Assembly (NCBI GenBank): GCA_014529385.2
Contig: CM043942.1
Coordinates: 48,466,244-48,530,243 of the forward strand
From: Adiantum capillus-veneris
Taxonomy: Eukaryota; Streptophyta; Polypodiopsida; Polypodiales; Pteridaceae
DNA length: 64,000 bases
Reading direction: 5' to 3'
How positions within the stretch are numbered: position 1 is the stretch's first letter; every line of letters begins with the position of its first letter. The notes under the pieces are model-generated. The model saw only the letters and a program-made list of their open reading frames with translations, made no database searches and was not told where the DNA came from. Made by a program: the position numbers and the translations under genes. This document shows, piece by piece, positions 1-12,488 of the stretch.

Positions 1-1200
1 AGGCTAGCATTTAACTGCAAACCAATGAAATATTTTCATGAGTCATTAGTGATTTACCTCTTTACCTGCAGCTCATGTGAGCAACAGGCTCGAAGACAAA
101 TCTTGATCTCTCGACTTCCTCCGCACCGCCTGAACCCAACCATAGCATCTCTCATTAAAATCACAAAGAGGCGCATGATTGAATAGGATGGTGAGCGTAG
201 GGAAAACCACGTGACCTAGTTGGGTGGTATTAACAAGCAAGTTTGGGCATGATTAAAGGCTTTGCTAGCATTTGTAAGGAGTACTCATAAAGGTGCTTTT
301 GTGCTCTTTTCTTGTTTTTTTTAAAGGGATAACATGTCAAGCACGATGTTTGCCCCTCCTTTGTGGGTAAAAGTGTGCGCTACCATTTACAACATATATT
401 AAACTATTTAAAAATTATTATTGAAGACCTTGAAATTGGAAAGGCGTGTGCCCGTCTAAAAAGTCAACCCTAGGCAATTATATGATCAAAATAAAAACAT
501 ACTTTATTGCATGGACTCTTCTACTTATTCCTCCAAAACTATTCCCTTAGCTACTCAAAACTCCCAATGTTTGCTTACTCTTTTACAAGCCTAGTGATTC
601 ATGCTATATTCTCAAGACAGATCTCTAGTTCAAAAGGTTCATTATGGTTTCGTTTGTGGCCTACGGCCCTGCACCTTTTATGTATGTATTTACTCTAAGT
701 GCACGTATCCCAACTAAAGCTCCCAATGGAGATAGCCATATCTACTTGCCTTCTAGGCTCTAGCCGCTCTACTACACTTATGTAATGGAAATCCCTCATT
801 GAATGTGAAAAATGCAAGGTAGCCTCAAGGTACAACGTGCTGACAATTAAGGTACTCATTTGTTGTCTTCTATACTTCTATATTCTATCTATATCTATAC
901 TATATATAATGCAGCTTAAAAGTTTTAAGGAAGGAGAGGGTATCCATGTGTCACTCATTGGCTCACTTCATTTGTTTGGCATGCCCAAAGGGCAAAGGCC
1001 ATAGTGTTGAGTTCTCTTTTTATTTGCTAAAATTAGAAAGAATAACTTTGGTGTTTAATAATAAAAATAATGAATGAGCACCATGATTGAGTTGGGTGGG
1101 CCGAGGAAAGGCTTGCAAGGCGAGGGTATGCTAAGTGAGGGTATCCTAGGTGAGTGGGGATAGATGAGGCCACGTAGGGTCTTGTGATTGGAGCGTTATC
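1..1200. other. Intergenic DNA, no gene seen
   Basis: AT-rich sequence with only short open frames that show no family motifs. I recognise no coding, RNA or transposon signature here. Confidence 0.5.
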
Positions 1201-1216
1201 AGGTGGAGCTCAAGAA

Positions 1217-1240
1217 GGCCCCCCTATAAAACTTATAGGG
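1217..1240 (+). promoter_or_regulatory. Candidate TATA-box promoter
   Basis: A CTATAAAA box at about 1224-1231 lies just upstream of a sharp change from AT-rich DNA to a GC-richer, leader-like stretch beginning near 1250. That is the layout expected of a plant core promoter and 5' untranslated exon. It would serve the exon-like reading frames starting near 3380. The evidence is positional only, and the short AT inverted repeat around the box could be chance. Confidence 0.2.
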
Positions 1241-3375
1241 TGGTCATAACTGGAGACCTCGTTTCGCTCGCCTACTCCCGCTTTGCGAGACCTCTGTGTC
1301 TGCATTACTTTTGGGTTCCGAGCCTGTGTCTGAGCTTGCGCGATGAAGACTAAAGCTTTGTTTGTTATGTTTTAGGTTAGGCTTCTGTTTGTAGAACGTT
1401 TGCCTGCTGTTCAGTGACGTCCGTGAGCTTATTTGCACAGATGGCGTGAGTACCTGCTGGCCTTGTTTTTTCTGATTTGCTGCTTGCGGTAGCCATCTAG
1501 GCGTTTGAAGGCACGCGCGTATCCTCAGTCGGTCTTTCCATGTGTGTCTTAAGTCGTTGTTCGACAGGGGATGTGTCATTGCTCCTCGAGTAAGCTGCGG
1601 AACCCTGCGCACGTTTCTCTGCTTGTGTTTTGGTGTTCCGTGTTAGGTGCTGCTTGCGTTAAGCGCTAGGGTTTGCCATGTGGACAGCGATGGTTTCGCC
1701 CCTGTTTTGTTCCCGAAGCACTGTTGTTGGTGCTGCGACTCGCTGATTCCGGCCAATTTATGCTTGCCCTCTGTCGAAGCACTGTCTCTGAAGAATGCTG
1801 CTTCGGCCCGATTCATGCCTGCCCTCTGTCGTCCTGATGTGTGCTACCCGGGAGAAGAATGGTGCCCCATTGTTCCATGCGATGGGAGGCATGTCATGCT
1901 TGACCTCTACTCGTCTGATGTATTCTACCCGTGAGGAGGACGGTGCCGGCTCTGTTAGATAGTGGAAATCATGTGAAATAGGCTGATGCAGGTGGTTGTT
2001 TAAGTCCTTTTTGGTTGTTGCTAAAAGGTTTGAGCATCTGAATGTCTACATGTTTGTATATTGGCAGTGAATTGCTGGGTTTCAGCTACAATGCGCGGGA
2101 ACAGCAGAAATCATGTGGATGGAAATCTTTCAAGATGGTGCAGCTTTCGCTTCGTTTTTGTTCTATGATTGTATACAGATTATTATTGCAAATATTGGGT
2201 TCTTTTCTGGATGGAGGGTTATCTGTACCTTTTCCAGGTTGCTGGCAGAATTAACAGGATTGGAGTATCTATGTTTCTTACTCTGTCTGCGGCTTGTTGA
2301 TGTAATATGGATTTGTTTTGTGAAAGTCTCACATTCATATCTGTCAATTAACACTGTTTATATATTCGATGTCGTGCAAGCTAGCTGCTGGGTGAAATTT
2401 GTGTATGGTTTGTGTTATGCTTAACATGCTCTGGTTTTTCTGTGAATTTTGTAACAAGTTTTTGGCGTTTGTGATTTGGCATGCTATATAGAAATGTAAT
2501 TTGGTGTTCGTTTGCAGCCTTCAGTTTTGGTGTATGGCATATGCAGGTCTGCGTCACTACAGATAGAAGTTGTGATACTCGGAAAAGTCTAGCCCTGAGC
2601 TAGCTTTATTTGAACGGATAATATTTTGAAGAAGCAGTTTCTATTTTCTTGTTATTATTTTTGAACAATATTTTGGATTGTTGTTTCTGCTGTGGGTTCG
2701 TTGCGGATATGAAAGTGACCATATGGTGTTTTGATTGAGCTTGGGTTTATATTTTTAAATCGAGTTTGGTCCTTGATGTATTATATCTTTCTGTATGTCT
2801 GATAAATGCCTTGTTAACAGTGAAAAATCTTATCGGCTTTTGTTTTTAGCTTGGATATTCTCACATATCTTGGTGCCAGCTGTCACCCACCGTAAAGAAG
2901 AAACTTGTTTGCCTCGATTTCCAATTTTGTTTATTATTATCTTCTCTCACTAGAAAGTGGCTTTTAAAAGACCTGAATTGTAGCCTTCTCTCTCTAGAGA
3001 TCCGCTTTTAAGACCTGGATATTTAGCTTATGATTGTCCAACTTATTTTCTTAATATCCATCACGTTTGCATTCTTTATAAAAGCCTCTAGCCATCCAGC
3101 TATATATAGAGTTTGCAAGGCGTTTTCTGCTCCTCTGGTCTTCCTGATAACGTGCTGGGATATTTCTGCTGTGTTGTTGTTTCCTCACTTCAGCTCTCCC
3201 TTTTTTGGACTTGTACTATCAAGTCTTAGCTCTACCTACATACCAGGTCTCCATGGATCATCCAATGTCTGGTTAGGGCCTTTTGAACTCGTCTCTATTG
3301 AGTTTTGAGCTATTGTTACACGTTTTGCCTTGATTTCTTGCTCGAAACTTATAATACATTCTTACCGATCCTAAC
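1241..3375 (+). other. Leader- or intron-like non-coding stretch
   Basis: The first 700 bases are GC-richer and the remainder is T-rich with frequent TTTG and TTGT runs, as in plant introns. Open frames at 1244-1612, 1647-1934 and 2042-2424 overlap on several frames and carry no recognisable motif, so I do not call them genes. The stretch could be a 5' untranslated exon plus a long first intron of the gene fragment that follows. Confidence 0.3.
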
Positions 3376-4108
3376 TTGAATAAGGAGGAACTTGCTTTTG
3401 ATTTTGAAGATGACCTTGAGTGTTCTAATGTGGGTAAAGAGGGTGTGCAAGCTACGATAGACCTTCCTGCTTCCTCTGGTTTGTTAGATTTACCTGAAAC
3501 ACATTTCTCTCCTTCTTTCAAATCCAATTTGTCCCCAAAGCTTTTGAAAAATCTTGCTCCAAAGTTGAAGAGGTCATCCCCTTCTAAAGCCTTAAGAAAA
3601 GCTCTAAGCTATGCACGTGGTAATGTATTTCTATTATGTCCATGATTTGAAGCTTGTTTAAGGTTGTGAATAACATATTTATGTCACAGGCCTCTCTGTA
3701 CAGCCTCGTGACTCGAGCTCCACTTTTGTCGCACCAAAGGAGAGTGATGAACCAATAAGTGACAACTTTGGCTCGCAATTGGCATTAGTGCCTTCTCTTA
3801 GGGTTTTTTCCATATCATAGCTTTCTGCTGCTATTACCTTTCGTTTTGCATTTGAGGGAAAAGTGTTATGCAAGTATGGTACTTATAAAATACCTAAAGC
3901 TAGCTATGCGCAACATTTGAAGGCTGACTTAATAGACAGAGAGTCCAAGAACACTGTCACCTTTGTTGTCACAGAAGTGTTTGTCAATGAGTTTGTTGAA
4001 TCTTTTGAAGTCGGGGAGTTTGTGCGTTGTTTGGGGATATGTGTTCGCTACGTGAGCCAGGCAGGCGCCGGGCCTCTGGTTGTGAGAGGTGTGAAAGAGA
4101 GAGAATGA
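3376..4108 (+). CDS. Three-exon gene fragment, unknown product
   Basis: Three open segments can be joined by canonical splice sites. Exon A runs from about 3386 to 3619 and ends at a GT donor after Ala-Arg. Exon B starts at 3690 after a CACAG acceptor and keeps the same frame. It either stops at 3818-3820 or splices again near 3800. Exon C opens after TTGAG near 3854 and runs to 4108. Exon A encodes an acidic start (FDFEDDLE) and a Ser/Lys/Pro-rich stretch. Exon C has a strand pattern around VGEFVRCLGICV that resembles an OB fold. An OB fold would fit an RPA-like protein belonging to the Helitron downstream, but the similarity is weak and 2.5 kb of repeat DNA lies between. It could equally be a captured or truncated host gene. 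I do not recognise the protein. Confidence 0.35.
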
Positions 4109-4624
4109 GAGAAACAGATGCAACTGAATCTGGAAATCATCGTACCCTTCAATTAATTGATTAAATATTTGAGTACAATTGAATTCTTAGCCAAGGCGGG
4201 CTGTTAACAGCACCGTCACTTGGATCATCTGCTAACTAGGAGTTTAAGCTCCAGTTTACCGGATTAACCGGGCCGTTAACGACACCGGACTTAATACAAT
4301 GCTTAATCAACCTTCAGACTATTGTCGGTGATGAGATTCCCTTTTGTCGCTTTATCTGTCTCATGTACCTAATTCTACTCATTGCCTAAATCTTTATGCT
4401 TCAATTATTGCCAAATTCTCTGCAAGCTATCTCTATGTAGCATCCTCTGATCGCCTCTGTCGTCCTTTTTATGCTTAATTGAGAGAAAAATTGAGAGAGA
4501 TCTTTCAACACCCCCCCCCCCCGTCTTTCTCGGTCTTCACCCCCTTCACAGATTCCTCATTTTACTCCTTCACTTTCCCTTAAGAGATCTTCCAAACTCG
4601 CCCCGATAGCTTAGGGGTTTGTAG
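4109..4624. other. Non-coding gap with C12 run
   Basis: No reading frame or element signature is visible. A run of twelve C residues lies at 4511-4522, just before the duplicated block that follows. Confidence 0.4.
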
Positions 4625-5470
<846 letters not shown>

Positions 5471-6660
5471 TCGTAACCCTATATTTTTTTCTCTTTACTC
5501 ACCCGGTCTCACTTACCAACAACCTGCACAACGACGGCGCCGTCAGTGACGTGGCGTGGGAGTCCTATTTATGAAGTGGCAGGGCCGGGGTTCGACTAGC
5601 ATGAAATTTGCCGTGACAGGCTCCGAAAGTGGTCGCCCTGGGATGTCGAGGAGTTTTCGCTTCACGAGCGTGCCTGTCTGAGCCTCAGGGAAGGCGCTAC
5701 AAGCATCATCTCACCCCCTGCGCCCCTCGCTGTCTGCTTGCCCGCCATGCTTTGCTTTTTATTTTTCCCTTACACACTAAAGCCCTTAGTTTACTAAGTG
5801 GGCGGCCAAGGTTGTGGCCCTTGGGCGGCCATTTGAATTGTGAGTATAGGCGGCCATAGCCTTTGTAAGGGCATCACATTTAGCATACATGTCGGCCAAA
5901 GCACTGCCAAGCACGACATCTCTTTCGAGCAGTCCTTGTCAACAGTCTCATGAGGGATTCTCTCCCCTCGGGGTCAATCCCGCAATCAATGCTTTCCATG
6001 AGATCACATGAAGCTCTTCAAGCAGTTTTTGTACTTAATGAGACGTACATACACCACATTTGACGTACATGTAGCTGCTATTAATGTACTGTCAGAGATA
6101 ATATTTTGGACAAGATTCTCTTTGAACACTTACTTTGCTGCACTCCAATCGAGCGGACCAAACTGGTACGAAGCCGGCCCCCGGTGAATCTTTAACGGCT
6201 AATATCTTGGCGACCGAGACTCCGATCACTGCTCTGAAAAGACCGACGTGCTCCACAAAGTGAGCACTTCAAGCCCATGCATTCATTTTATTTTTGTCAC
6301 CTCAGTTGCAGTTGCCCAATCCGGTACGGATCTTGCAGTTGCCCAATCCAGTACGGATCTGCAATCGACTCAAACTTCAATATGCCATAACTTCTTCATC
6401 GTAGCTCCAATCGACAAGCCGTAAAGACAGGCCAGTAGAGAACTTTAAGCACTACAGTTCTAGATCATAAACTCCCATCTGTGATCACTTCAAGAATAGT
6501 CATTTCAAAAATCATTAAGGTATCAATTGGCCTTTTAAAGCCGCATCTGGCATACATTAATCATTAAACTTGGCCTGTTAACAAGCCCTGATCATTGACC
6601 ATTAAATGTGTAGGCTTCAAAGAAGCTTAGCTTGCATTTGTCTGCTCTGTTTCTCTACAT
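5471..6660. other. Non-coding region upstream of the Helitron frames
   Basis: No protein signature is seen. A short tandem duplication built on CAGTTGCCCAATCCGGTACGG lies at about 6308-6360. The left end of the rolling-circle transposon may lie in this stretch, but I could not find a diagnostic terminus. Confidence 0.4.
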
Positions 6661-7103
6661 GGCAGAAGAGCTGCACGACAGCGTATTGAGGGGGCGTATG
6701 TCAAGACAAAAGTGTGGAAAGATGGAGGTACTAGCTTGTGGGCTCTCTATGCAAATGCTGCCACTACTGTTGTAAAAGCTAAAAGATTTGATTACTGTGT
6801 ACATATTTACCGTGAACATAGAATTAAGGAGTTGCTTATTGATAAGGCAGTGATTGAGTTCGCTCCCACTGTCGCGTTCACTGTTGTGAAGGTTGAGACC
6901 TCCACAAGGTCCGATGGTGGTGATAGTTATCGTTTAACCATCGCAGATGGCCCTGCATCCAGTGATAGAGCAAGTGTGACTCATCAATTTGATCTATTTT
7001 GCCTTGATATCTTAAGTCTTATCTCTAATCTGGATTATTTGTGCAGTTGCTATTTGTTCCTTCCAGGTGTGTCGATTATCATCTCATGGTTGATGCTTTG
7101 AAA
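6661..7103 (+). pseudogene. RPA1-like N-terminal OB-fold piece
   Basis: An open frame without a clear start runs through this segment. It contains a stretch close to the RPA1 N-terminal pattern: hydrophobic TVVKVET, a loop, then SYRLTIADG followed by a Ser-rich turn, like the RYRLxxSDG core of RPA70. RPA binds single-stranded DNA, and RPA-like genes accompany many plant Helitrons. After about 6970 the frame loses its match, and a GT...CAG intron (about 6972 to 7046) would rejoin a plausible continuation. The only ATG nearby (6659) is in another frame. Assignment to RPA is inferred from the motif and the Helitron context. Confidence 0.45.
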
Positions 7104-7329
7104 ACCAAGGGTTCTTTTTCATGTGTTGCGCACAACATCAACGTCTTCAAATCAGCATCAAGCATATTATCTGTGGGGACGCAACTCTTATTTGTGCATT
7201 GCCAAAAAATCTAAAGAGTGTTTTCTCGTAGCATCTCTCAAAACAAGTCACTAGTATGGGATTTGGGAAGAAGGTAATCTACTTTAACTAGATCTATTTG
7301 CGTGAGCATTGCTTGCAAGTTGTAATCTC

Positions 7330-7706
7330 ATAATGGTTTGTAGGTCTTTGGAACTTTGGAGATTGTTAACATCAACAGTTTGGAGGTGGAATATGTGTGT
7401 GACTCTTGCAAAGGCAGAAATGTTAGTCGTCAAATTTGCAACCCCTTTTGTTACTCGCGTGGAAAGCCTGTGTAGATTGTGAAGTTGCCTTCTCTTCAAG
7501 CTAAAATCTGTTTGCAAAATGGAGAAGTTGTACAAGTAATTCTGCAAGGAAATATCGTGGATGTAGTTCTAAATTTTCCCAAGCCTTTTCTCAGCCTGTT
7601 TTATGAGAATTTGTTAGACTTGAAATCATCTCTTGTTGCCTTTAGCAAAGCTGGAACATACTCTATAGACAAGCACGGTTTTGTGATTGATTACAAGGCA
7701 CCCTAA
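7330..7706 (+). pseudogene. RPA-like zinc-ribbon and OB segment
   Basis: The first part encodes a Cys cluster (CDSCKGRN then C and C spaced by three) resembling the zinc ribbon in the third OB domain of RPA70. An in-frame stop near 7472 follows. The second part (7479-7706) encodes a beta-rich segment ending at a stop at 7704. Together they look like the C-terminal domain of the same RPA-like protein as the piece upstream. No start codon or clean splice sites connect them. The family assignment is tentative. Confidence 0.35.
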
Positions 7707-7733
7707 ATTGTATCTTTCCTCCTAACCTTTTGC

Positions 7734-8255
7734 TTGAAGAACGGTAGTATGGCTGCCTATCCTTCATCCTTTTTTGTAAATGACAAAAAGCTTTATGTTT
7801 TGCCAAATTTTTGGTCTACATATAATAGTAACAATGATGTTTTGCAAGCTTTGATTTGTCTCTTCAATTGTTATATGTCTCTCATTGAATTGGAAAAACA
7901 TCTTCTTGACCTTATAATGCTTGACCTTGCTAACAATAAAAATGAAACACGAGTTGTATGGATTGCACCATGGACAAATAGTGTTGTTGATAGCACCGCA
8001 TTGCATGACCACTTGAACACTTTGATACATACACGAGGAACGTCTCGGCTCTTGAGCATGCACTTGGTTATCTTGTTTTGCCGACAATTTAATGTGACAT
8101 GTGTTGTCCATGTCTTCCAAAATAAGAAGTTTATCAAATTTGTTTTTTGTGAAGGCATAAGCATAGAATCCACATCTGCAATACCTTCACTTGCTTCCAT
8201 TATTTCTGAACCAAAATGTGTATGGCTTCCTATGTCGTCGAAGCATTTTAAATAG
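7734..8255 (+). pseudogene. OTU-like protease domain, catalytic Cys apparently lost
   Basis: A 173-residue segment precedes the Rep domain in the same frame. Its end, with a hydrophobic strand (FNVTCVVHVF), a gap, then VWLPMSSKHF, resembles the strand-loop-His end of OTU cysteine proteases. Its start (NNDVLQALICLF) resembles the DGNCLFRAL catalytic motif with Val in place of the nucleophilic Cys. OTU domains are known in animal Helentrons, which supports the reading. The segment ends at a TAG (8253-8255) where CAG would keep the protein open. If the assignment is right, the protease is dead. A structure-based comparison would be needed to be sure. Confidence 0.35.
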
Positions 8256-8708
8256 CCACGTTGTGTTTGGAGCAAAGATGACATTGCTTGCTTGACCACG
8301 TTGATTAACGAGAATCCATTTGCAAGTGCTAAAGATATTGTTCAACTCTTTCAAGCGTCCTATCCTTATTCATTCTCAAGCAAGCAAATTTTAACTAAGG
8401 TTTATAAAATGTGGAAAGACCCGAGTTTACAAACAAGCAGTGACGTGAGGGTGTCAAAATCACGAGCAACTCTTTACGCAAGAAAAATTCTAGATGTTCC
8501 ATGCTATCCATGTGCCTCTTGCAATGGTTTGTTTTTTCATAAGAATTTGAGGCTATTATCAGACGGTGACTTGCTTCTCTTGAAGGAGTTGAGAGTCCTT
8601 GTCACTACTTCGTACATGGACTCTCATGCATGTGTTGCTTGCAAGCGGGCATTGAAATGTCAACAAATTCCACCTTTTTGCATGCAAGGGTTGCTAGTTT
8701 TCAATTGA
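8256..8708 (+). pseudogene. Helitron linker: helix-turn-helix-like and Cys-rich segment
   Basis: This segment stays in frame with the segments before and after it, separated only by TAG at 8253-8255 and TGA at 8706-8708. The first half has a DIVQLFQASYP...SSKQILTKVYKM pattern that could be a small helical DNA-binding fold. The second half has paired cysteines (CYPCASC, then CVACKRALKC) of the kind that precede the Helitron Rep N-terminal domain. It is one part of a broken polyprotein, not a separate gene. Confidence 0.55.
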
Positions 8709-8711
8709 ACT

Positions 8712-10937
8712 ATGGAGAATGTTTCACAATTGAATGCTATAGAGCGCCGTCTTGTGTCTCTTAGAATTCCATTTGCCCAAATAAGAGAACTTACTTATGA
8801 GGGGCAATATGGGTTGCGAGGAAGCATTGTCAACGTTATGGCAGATTTTTCTAGGGTGCAAATTGTATTGCCTCGCTTCGCAGACGATCAAGCTATTGTC
8901 CTTGTGCAGATCAAGCGAAAATTAGAATATGATCATGCATACCTAAGTGGAGTTGTCCGGCCCTCATTTGTGCTACGAGCATTGCATCAACTTGTGCTTA
9001 AGCCATTGTATCTTGACAATGGTGCCACTATCAATTCTTCTTGGTCATCTGCCTTCTCTTTAATCTCCGACATTGCTATCTCTCCTAACTTTGATAACTC
9101 TGTAGATGACCAAGAACCATCTGACACTCTTTTCCATGGCCTTTACACTTCTCAGCAAGTTGTAGATCACAATGCACAAGCCAAGAGTGTTGCACCTTGT
9201 GAGGGGTTTGCACCATTGAGCCTTTTTGACGATGAAGCTTGTGAAGAGTTATCTTTCCCAGCATTGTTCTTTGGAGAAAGAAGGCAATATCATCTCTTGG
9301 CAAAAAAAAGGTATCAGAAAGTCGCGCAATGGGAGCTTAACAATGTGGACAGAAGATTTGCAGGAGATATCAATAATATTTTTTTCAAGACAAAGAAGAT
9401 TATCATCAGCAAGGTCCTCGGCTCTATATGGGTGCGTTTACGTAAAGGTAAGCGGCGAGACAAGCAGATGCAAGCTAAAGATGTTCAATCAACAACCAAT
9501 GTCGAACAACTACTTTCATCCCAAGTCGGATATAGTGACTTTGAGAATTTGCGGACTTCCACTGACTACAAAGCAAAACTGAAGCTCAATGTTTTCACCA
9601 TGATTCGACAATTAGGACAACCCACGTTCTTTATTACATTCTCATGCGCAGAGCAAAGGTGGAAGACGTTGATGGATTGCTTGATTAAACTCAATCCACA
9701 CATTGTTGAAGACAATCAATCCAATAGGTGTGCTGACATGAGAACACTAGTCCGATCAGATCCTACTACAACAGCTCGATATTATGTCCACAGATTTAGA
9801 GAAACTAAGAAAGAACTAAAACGTGACAAAACCATTCTCGGTGAGCTGATGGATTATTTCTTTGTCACTGAGTTCCAACAAAGAGGAAGCCAACATGACC
9901 ATGGGTTGCTTTGGATAGAAAATGCACCTGTATTTGGCATTGCTTCGAATGACGAGGTGGTGGATTTTATTGATTCATATATAACGACAAACAAGGATGA
10001 GCTTGATGAATCCTTGAGAGCTGTCCAGATTCACTCACATCGCAAGACATGCAAAAAGCACAAAACTTTGTGTCGATTTGGCTTCCCACGACCACCCTCA
10101 AGAAGGACAATTATCTTATGCCCAAACAATGTGAACAACACAACAAGACAACAAATTGTCGACAGGAAGAGACATATCGATCAACAGCTCCTTGCTTTAG
10201 AAAGTGAACCGACACTGTTGTTTGATGCTTGGTTAGAAACACTGAATATGGATGAAGAGGACTACCTCCAAGCACTTTGCATAAACATAACAGAGCCAAC
10301 ACTTCTTTTGAAAAGAGACCCTGAGGACATTTTCACAAATAACTTCAACAAGAAACTTTGTGCATTATGGGATGCAAATATTGATATTCAATTTATTTTC
10401 AATGGACACGGTGAAGCTGCATATTGCACATCATACATGACAAAAAATGACAGCTCCGTAAGCAAAGCAATCAAACACGTGGTTGAAGCTTGCAAGAAGA
10501 ACAACTTACCAACGTTGGAACGCTTGAAAAATATTGGTGGGGCATTGATCAACGCACAAGAAATGACATCACAACAAGCAGCATACATTGCATTGTCGCT
10601 ACCTTTGCATAGTGCTAGCAGAGAATTTGTGTTTATAAATGCTGATTGGAGCGCCGAGAGGACATTGTTGTTGAAAAGAAGAGCCATGCTGGATTCTTTG
10701 CGGCCTGAGGACACAAATATATTCTTCGATGACCTAGTCACAAAGTACGCACGCCGTCCACCTGATCTACAGTGCTTATGCTTGGCTGAATATGCTAGCA
10801 ACTACAAGCTCGTTCATGGCTGTCCTCAAAAGAACAAAAAAACTCGCATTATTAGGTTTATCAATTTCAAATTGGAGAAGAACTCTGAGAGACATTATCA
10901 TGAGCTTTGTTTATTGTTTTTTACCATTCATTGGTGA
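8712..10937 (+). pseudogene. Helitron replication initiator (HUH Rep) domain
   Basis: This 741-residue frame is the best preserved part of the transposon. An N-terminal portion (IERRLVSLRIPFAQI, then VNVMADFS) matches the region ahead of Helitron_like_N. The Rep core follows with FFITFSCAE and then the two-His metal motif QHDHGLLW near residue 395, preceded by TEFQQRGS. Rep proteins of this class nick and rejoin single DNA strands through a Tyr. DFIDSYITT downstream may hold part of that region. The frame ends in a T6 run near 10,913-10,918, after which the conserved continuation (FLPFIGEES) lies in another frame. That indicates a one-base indel. The ATG at 8712 follows an in-frame TGA, so the native start lay further upstream. 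Confidence 0.85.
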
Positions 10938-12488
10938 AGAGTCAACCTTTGAACCGACACCTAGCTCTTGGAGAGAGAAATATATCACACACTCTCAAAC
11001 AATAAATGAGAACCGTCAAAAATTCTCAAGCTTGGAGACCACAACTTCAACCATTGTGGAGTCCTCAATGAACACTTCATCAAGTGCAGAAACAATGGAA
11101 ATTCACAAATACAATCTAGATCTTGATCTTCAAGGACCTCCACTTGCAGCGAGGTCGCTCCCTCTTTCTAAGAAGCTCGCACTACCGAACGAGCAATACC
11201 ATTCATTAGTTGAAAAATTAAACACTGATCAACGATCCCTTTATGATGACATTTTAACCAGGAATTGATTGAAGCCAATGAAGCCTATTCATCTTTTCTT
11301 GACGGGAGGTGCAGCGACAGGGAAGACTTTCGTGCTGCAAACTATAGTCCAAGGGTTGATTCGACACTACAACTTGGCGATTCAACTTGACATTGAACTC
11401 CCCACAGCTTTACTAATGGCATATACTAGCAAAGCAGCATTCAATATTGGGGGGACAAAAATTCACTCTGCATTGCGTCCACCACTCGTGCATCAAGCTT
11501 ATGTCAACCTCTTTTCTAGCAGCCTTGCTGAACTTTCACAATTATACAAAAACCTCAAACTAGTTATGTTTGATGAGGCCTCCTTGATAGGCAACAGACT
11601 TCTAAGAATCATAGATATAAGACTTCACAACATCAAGCACAACCACATTGAACCATTTGGTGGTTTGGACGTAATTTTTTGTGGAGATCTTTGTCAAGCT
11701 AGCCCAGTTCGGGACCGTTGGATCTTTTGCGAGCCACAAGAAACAATTGAATTTCTCACACCCTCTTTTTGGCACACACATATCAAATGCCATGAGTTAA
11801 CACAAATAATGCACCAATCAGACACAAAAATTTTATTTATGTTCTCAACAGAATACGGAAGGCTCAACAAACAGACGAAGATTTGCTCTATGTGAACTCT
11901 ACTCTTAGAAACAAATTGTTTGACAAATTCATGATACCTCATCTATTCTACACAAAAAATTGAAGAACGAACATAATCAACTTGTTTTCAATGGCTTGGC
12001 TACCCAGACATACATAGTACACGCGAAAGACACTTTCCACAAAACATGCTCTAAAAATCTTGTCGTTCCAAATGATCCTCAGATGACTGCGGTTTGACAA
12101 CCACCTTGGAGCTAAAACGCGAAATGATAGTTGAGGTTTCTAGTGGCAACATCAACATAGACGACGGTCTAGTGAATGGTGCAGATGGTATTCTCAAACA
12201 CGTAGAAAAAAGGAACAATTCGCATATCGCATGGATACATTTCTTCGACATTTCAACAGGGGCAAAACAACGAGCTGAAAATTCACGTCTCTACACTCAA
12301 TCTATAGAAACACCACTGGACACCCATCTTTGAAACAACAAAAGAATTCCAGGTTGGGAAGAAATGCTGAATAGCGTATCCAGGACACAGCTCCCCATTC
12401 AAGCAGCAAATGCACGAATTATTCATAGGTCACAAGGCTTGACAATGCAAGCGGTTGCATTTGACCCAACAGCAATCAATGCGCATGG
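10919..12488 (+). pseudogene. Helitron Pif1-type SF1 helicase domain
   Basis: Helicase motifs occur in order across several frames. Walker A is GGAATGKT near 11,305-11,330, followed by FVLQTIVQG. Walker B is LVMFDEASLIG near 11,555-11,590, followed by FGGLDVIFCGDLCQ. Further on come a GLVNGADGILK segment (about 12,165-12,200) and a motif VI-like ARIIHRSQGLTMQAV (about 12,412-12,455). The domain would unwind DNA during rolling-circle transposition. It is broken by an in-frame TGA at 11,266-11,268, a frameshift near 11,845, a frame change near 11,960, a TGA at 12,098-12,100 and further small breaks. The order and spacing otherwise fit Helitron helicases. Confidence 0.8.

Noticed and set aside
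5580..5620. GGGGTTCGACTAGC as a tRNA T-arm
   Set aside because: No matching acceptor, D or anticodon arms around it.
7734..11268. Stop codons as programmed readthrough or RNA editing sites
   Set aside because: The element also has frameshifts and other damage, so point decay is the simpler reading.
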